Shown piece after piece: positions 60,424 through 64,000 of a stretch of 64,000 nucleotides of DNA. Location of the stretch: contig NW_023503493.1 of the NCBI RefSeq assembly GCF_014529535.1, positions 22,777,334 through 22,841,333 on the forward strand. The letters are read 5' to 3'. The notes under the pieces were generated by a model. The model did not search any database and was not told where the DNA came from. It was given only the letters and a program-made list of their open reading frames with translations. How positions within the stretch are numbered: the first letter of the stretch is position 1; the number at the start of each line of letters is the position of its first letter. Source of the stretch: Bradysia coprophila (lineage: Eukaryota > Arthropoda > Insecta > Diptera > Sciaridae). A program made the translations under genes and the position numbers.

Positions 60424-63159
60424 GTAAGTGTCTATAAATTTTTATTAAATTAATGTCTGAAAAGGACATAATGGATCGGTGTAGATAATCCAGGGTGGGA
60501 CCATCAAATCACTGGCTAGCTTTCATTCGTATATCCTAGTATACTATCGCCTACCGATTTTGTGTTTACTCTTTTTTTTTATAAGTTCATTAATGTTTAT
60601 TGTTGAAGTATGATTAGAGCACCATAATAGAAAATCAAATTGCAATTTTACAATCTAATCTAAAGCCAATTATTGTCTCATTAACAAACAATCAGCAGCT
60701 AATCTCGGATTAGAGCGATTTCATTTCCACTTTTTTTATCAGTCATTGTCAAAGCAATATAAAAGTTATAGAGGTTCGTATGCCATACTGGTCGTACTCC
60801 ACCTTGTTTTTTTTTTCAACTATTTTTATCTTCGTTGTGTGTTGTTTATTTATATAAAAACATTTCGATTTCGCAAAAAGAAGTGACGTAATATTTCGCT
60901 GCGGGTTTGTTTCTTTATGCTTCACTCTATTATCTCGGCATTTCGGTAAAAAGTGGTCCTCTTGTACATACTTACATTTGCTACACAAAATGTTTAGTTT
61001 GTTTCTATTTGCCATACCAATTTCATTTGATTAGAGGATTCTACAGACACATAGAGTGTTTTCTGCGTTTATTCAACAAGCGGTAGCCGCAGTACAGTCT
61101 TTCAATATATGTACAATACATACAGACTACCAGACATTTAACAGTTGACGTTTAGTAAGATATTTTTCTAGGAATTTTATTTACAATCGAAACTACAAGG
61201 TCGACTGCTACTGATAAGTCACAAGATCGAATTCATTTGCTTAGTTCTTCATCTGTTGTCGACAACAACAACAAAAGTAAATAATGATCTATACATCTAA
61301 CATGGTCCTTTATAGCAAGTACGAGATTCTATAATTTTGTCTTTATGCTATGCTCACCATCTGAGAAAGATAAGGGAGGTATGATGAATTATGGAAAGGG
61401 CTCACAACAAAGTCCGAAATCTTTATTGAGCGATGCAGCCCTTGTTTTTTATAATAAAAAAATCAAAATAATGAGCAGAATTGAGAGTCTCATTGTCATT
61501 GGTGTATCTTTTAATTTTTGTTTACTACAGGTGTAGGCGAGAATTTAGAATTCGGTGACAATATTTAAATTTTAGTTGTTCGTTTTGTGAATGGAAAAAA
61601 AGGCAAACATGTGTGGGAAAATAGCCCAGATTCCAATCCAAAATTTAAAGTCTGTTCAAGTGTGTTTTATTGATGATGTCAGCGATGTCACTCCAATCAA
61701 TATTTTCACGTACTACAAACCAAAACTTTCATTACTTGTCCTAATGAGATCTTTGTTTAGACTCAAGTACAGAAGGTTCGTAGTTTTCCTAGTGCGAAAT
61801 CGAAAAAAAAAACTTGAGAATCAAATGAGTTCACTGTGGAATGTTTGTTCACCTTTCAGAACTGGCAAGCCCCCTGTTATTGACAACGATGACAAAGAAG
61901 AGCGATTATGCGCTTGTCGGTTCAAAAAGGTTAAATTTCGTCATGAATAAACGTTTCGTCCAAACTTTAGACCGGCAAATGTAACAATCAGGTGATAGAA
62001 AATGAGAGTGTTATAAAGTGTCCTTCATTAATGAGGAACAAAGCACAGAATTTGTTTACATTTTGTTATTTTTCGTTTTATTTCCAAACAGTTGTAACCT
62101 CTGTACACCTTTTTCATTTTCACATGTCAACGAAGTACGTATGTACATAATCGATGCTTCTTCTGTACATTCAAATAAATCTTACATTCCAAACCCACTA
62201 GATGATGTTGTAGTTATATTCACCATGTTGTGTGATCATGTACCTGATCGATGATGTTGACAAATCAGTTTTGTGTTTTCTCTTATCGTAATTTTTTTAC
62301 TATTTACTCAACACAATGAGCATTTTTAGTTAAATATTTCGTTTGAGCATCACGTAGTTCGTAAGTAAATTGAAAATGGAATGTTAAATATGTTCGTCAA
62401 AGTTGGAAACGAAGGATTGTCTTGCAACAAGCTTTCCAATTTTGTCGAATGGCTAAAATACATTTCAAATAATTCTACACGCTACAACAGATCGAGATAA
62501 GAACGGAAAGAATCCCTTTCAGTCATCTCTGTTATCGGCAAAGATAACAAAAATAAGCAATAAACTGGGATCAGTTGAAGTAAAAGATTTTAAACACCGA
62601 CTGATATTTGAAACAGAAGAAGTAACAGATTCAGTATGTCGATATAAGTTGCATCATTAGCAATAAATTATTAGAAGAGGCGAGTTTGGTCACCACGAAT
62701 GCAATGCTCTAACAGAGGTCTGGGTTTATTCGAATTAAATAAATCCTAATGCTGAGACCTGTCCTACATACATTTGAATAAAACAACCCCGAAACACGTA
62801 GCATTTCTGAAACGTTTTTGTTCCTTCTATGTGTAATGATTCGATTTGTAAGTACAATTGTTTTTATGCAACGTATTCTACTCAGCTCTCAACCGCTTCA
62901 CAAAAGCACAAAAACAAATCCACATCTCCTGCCTACCGCTCAATTCATTCAGGTAAATACCCTTTCATCACTAAATAACGATGAGTCACGACCTCAAAAA
63001 TCAATGTTCCAGTCTAGTTGAAAATGGCAAAATGAAACATAACACAACGACAACACATAATACTGATAGCATAGTCTGTAGTTCATTTTGCAACACATTG
63101 CAGTGATTGTCCTCGGTTTTATTTTTCATTTGTATAACAATATGTTAATTGTCCCGGCA
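60424..63159. other. Region without an established gene
   Basis: May be intron of the gene starting at 60328, or intergenic. It contains an inverted dispersed-repeat copy (62520-62665) and the 119-codon open frame at 61591. No splice-supported exon or known motif was seen. Confidence 0.35.
61591..61950 (+). CDS. Unrecognised 119-codon open frame, doubtful
   Basis: An ATG-initiated frame of basic composition (pI clearly high; contains LLVLMRSLFRLKYRRFVVFL and a Cys/Lys-rich end). No signal peptide, no known motif and no convincing splice context. It may be chance in AT-rich DNA, or an exon of the gene hinted at by 60328. Confidence 0.12.
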   Translation: MEKKANMCGKIAQIPIQNLKSVQVCFIDDVSDVTPINIFTYYKPKLSLLVLMRSLFRLKYRRFVVFLVRNRKKKLENQMSSLWNVCSPFRTGKPPVIDNDDKEERLCACRFKKVKFRHE

Positions 63160-63753
63160 TTATGTACAATTTTTTTTTGCATCGTGAGAATCTGTTCCGG
63201 AATTAGTGGAATTAGTTATGTTATGCATAAAGATATATGTACGTGCAATTTTACTGATATTTCTGGTTAGGTATGCATTACAATAGAATTGAATGTATCG
63301 TTAAATTGTGCTTCTGAAAGAGATTTTTCCCATTTACGAATCGAATATGGAGAATTTATTGAAAATTTATGGTTTCTAAATCCGGTAGCTACTTATTATT
63401 CAGTCGATACCGAATCCTACACGCAATTTTTTACAATTGAGTGGAAAATTGATTTATTAAATTGGCAAGTAGTTCGTTATCAATCAGTACCCACCGGCAC
63501 AAAACGTGTGATAGTTGAAAAGCACAGTCTTTAGAACAGTAAGTAGTCGATCCAGATTATGTCGTATCGTATCCATCGGATACTATCCAATGGTGCTATA
63601 CTCTCTTACGTTTTTATACTGTGCCAATTTGTGATCCTTTTGATCATGTGAGGGTATTACCGATGGGCATAGATAAAAATGGCATCGTTTATTTTAAACA
63701 CGTTCACAAGACATTATCTGGTACATCTCGTCGCAGAAACAATTTAGTTCAGT
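63160..63753 (+). pseudogene. Unrecognised coding remnant, two frames
   Basis: Two adjacent protein-like segments occupy different frames. The first (about 63280-63534) includes LNCASERDFSHLRIEYGEFI, ENLWFLNPVATYYSVDTES and VVRYQSVPTGTKRVIVEKHS, then stops. The second (63543-63753) reads VVDPDYVVSYPSDTIQWCYT, LLRFYTVPICDPFDHVRVLP and GIDKNGIVYFKHVHKTLSG, then stops. A hydrophobic ATG-led stretch (about 63142-63265, MLIVPALCTIFFCIVRI) lies just upstream and could be a signal peptide exon. A one- or two-base shift separates the two main parts. The protein is probably secreted or membrane-bound. Family unknown. Confidence 0.35.
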
Positions 63754-64000
63754 AATTCGATCCGCAAGCAATCTTTGATTGTTTATTCATAGAGAAAAAA
63801 CGATCTTACTGGTACACTTTCTTTATAAGTTATGAATTTTTGTTATAGCTATACTCACACAATTAACATAACATTAAATTCTTTCAGATGATATTCGTAA
63901 ATTAAGTGTTGATAGATATTTGATACACGTATGTGGTATTTTTTTTTGAATAGCTGACGATATTGTTGTTGTTTTTCTTCGCAGAAATGTGTCTCAGTGT

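Noticed and set aside
60749..61015. Minus-strand 88-codon frame with two Cys-x2-Cys-like motifs
   Set aside because: The Cys spacing is irregular; there is no homology I recognise and no splice sites, so it is probably chance in AT-rich DNA.
1..64000. CRISPR arrays, bacterial operons or ribosome binding sites
   Set aside because: The genes are spliced eukaryotic genes. The only regular direct repeats are microsatellites and element-borne tandem units without unique spacers.

Overview
The window looks like an AT-rich insect nuclear contig, most likely from a fly (Diptera). The evidence is short spliced exons with GT/AG introns (often 55-110 bp), an insect 7tm_6 odorant receptor, single-copy metazoan genes with fly-like versions, and a dense load of DNA transposons and hairpin elements. 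A lower fly such as a fungus gnat would fit, but that is inference. No bacterial operon, rRNA, tRNA or CRISPR array is visible.

Four host genes can be rebuilt exon by exon, each with an intact reading frame. (1) + strand, 7125-13199, 13 exons: a GH65-family protein-glucosylgalactosylhydroxylysine glucosidase (PGGHG type), 710 aa. (2) + strand, 30436-39472, 6 coding exons with a 7.5-kb first intron: an ABHD2-type alpha/beta hydrolase, 403 aa. (3) + strand, 46681-48266, 4 exons: an odorant receptor, 379 aa. (4) - strand, 55384-59099, 7 exons: a membrane-anchored PP2C phosphatase of the PPM1L type, 466 aa. They act in unrelated processes (collagen glycan turnover, lipid hydrolysis, olfaction, kinase-pathway dephosphorylation) and form no obvious functional cluster.

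The rest is mostly mobile DNA. An intact Tc1/mariner-superfamily transposase (53220-54382, DD35E) carries two short spliceosomal-type introns and lies beside a truncated relative (52665-52913). Five copies of a 0.8-3 kb repeat (1426, 25766, 41834, 43309 and 44836) share a 5' hairpin, an offset inverted GCCCCGTAC box, ~145-bp central tandem repeats, a GGAC microsatellite and a terminal hairpin. Together these resemble a non-autonomous Helentron/HINE. Other elements are nested in two of the copies. At least nine miniature inverted-repeat elements occur, including a 448-bp near-perfect palindrome with Tc1-like ends (22265-22712).

The least explained signal is a set of about six short nested palindromes (13460, 17370, 21831, 29410, 31294, 48290). 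They share a GC-rich mini-hairpin centre and, in several, a downstream module. The outer arms differ between copies but stay self-complementary within each copy. A second dispersed ~170-bp repeat is also present in many copies. Two decayed, unrecognised coding remnants (18740-19412 and 63160-63753) and a possible first exon (60328-60423) complete the picture.

Exon coordinates were read by eye from splice consensus, frame continuity and remembered family motifs. No alignment or transcript data were available.
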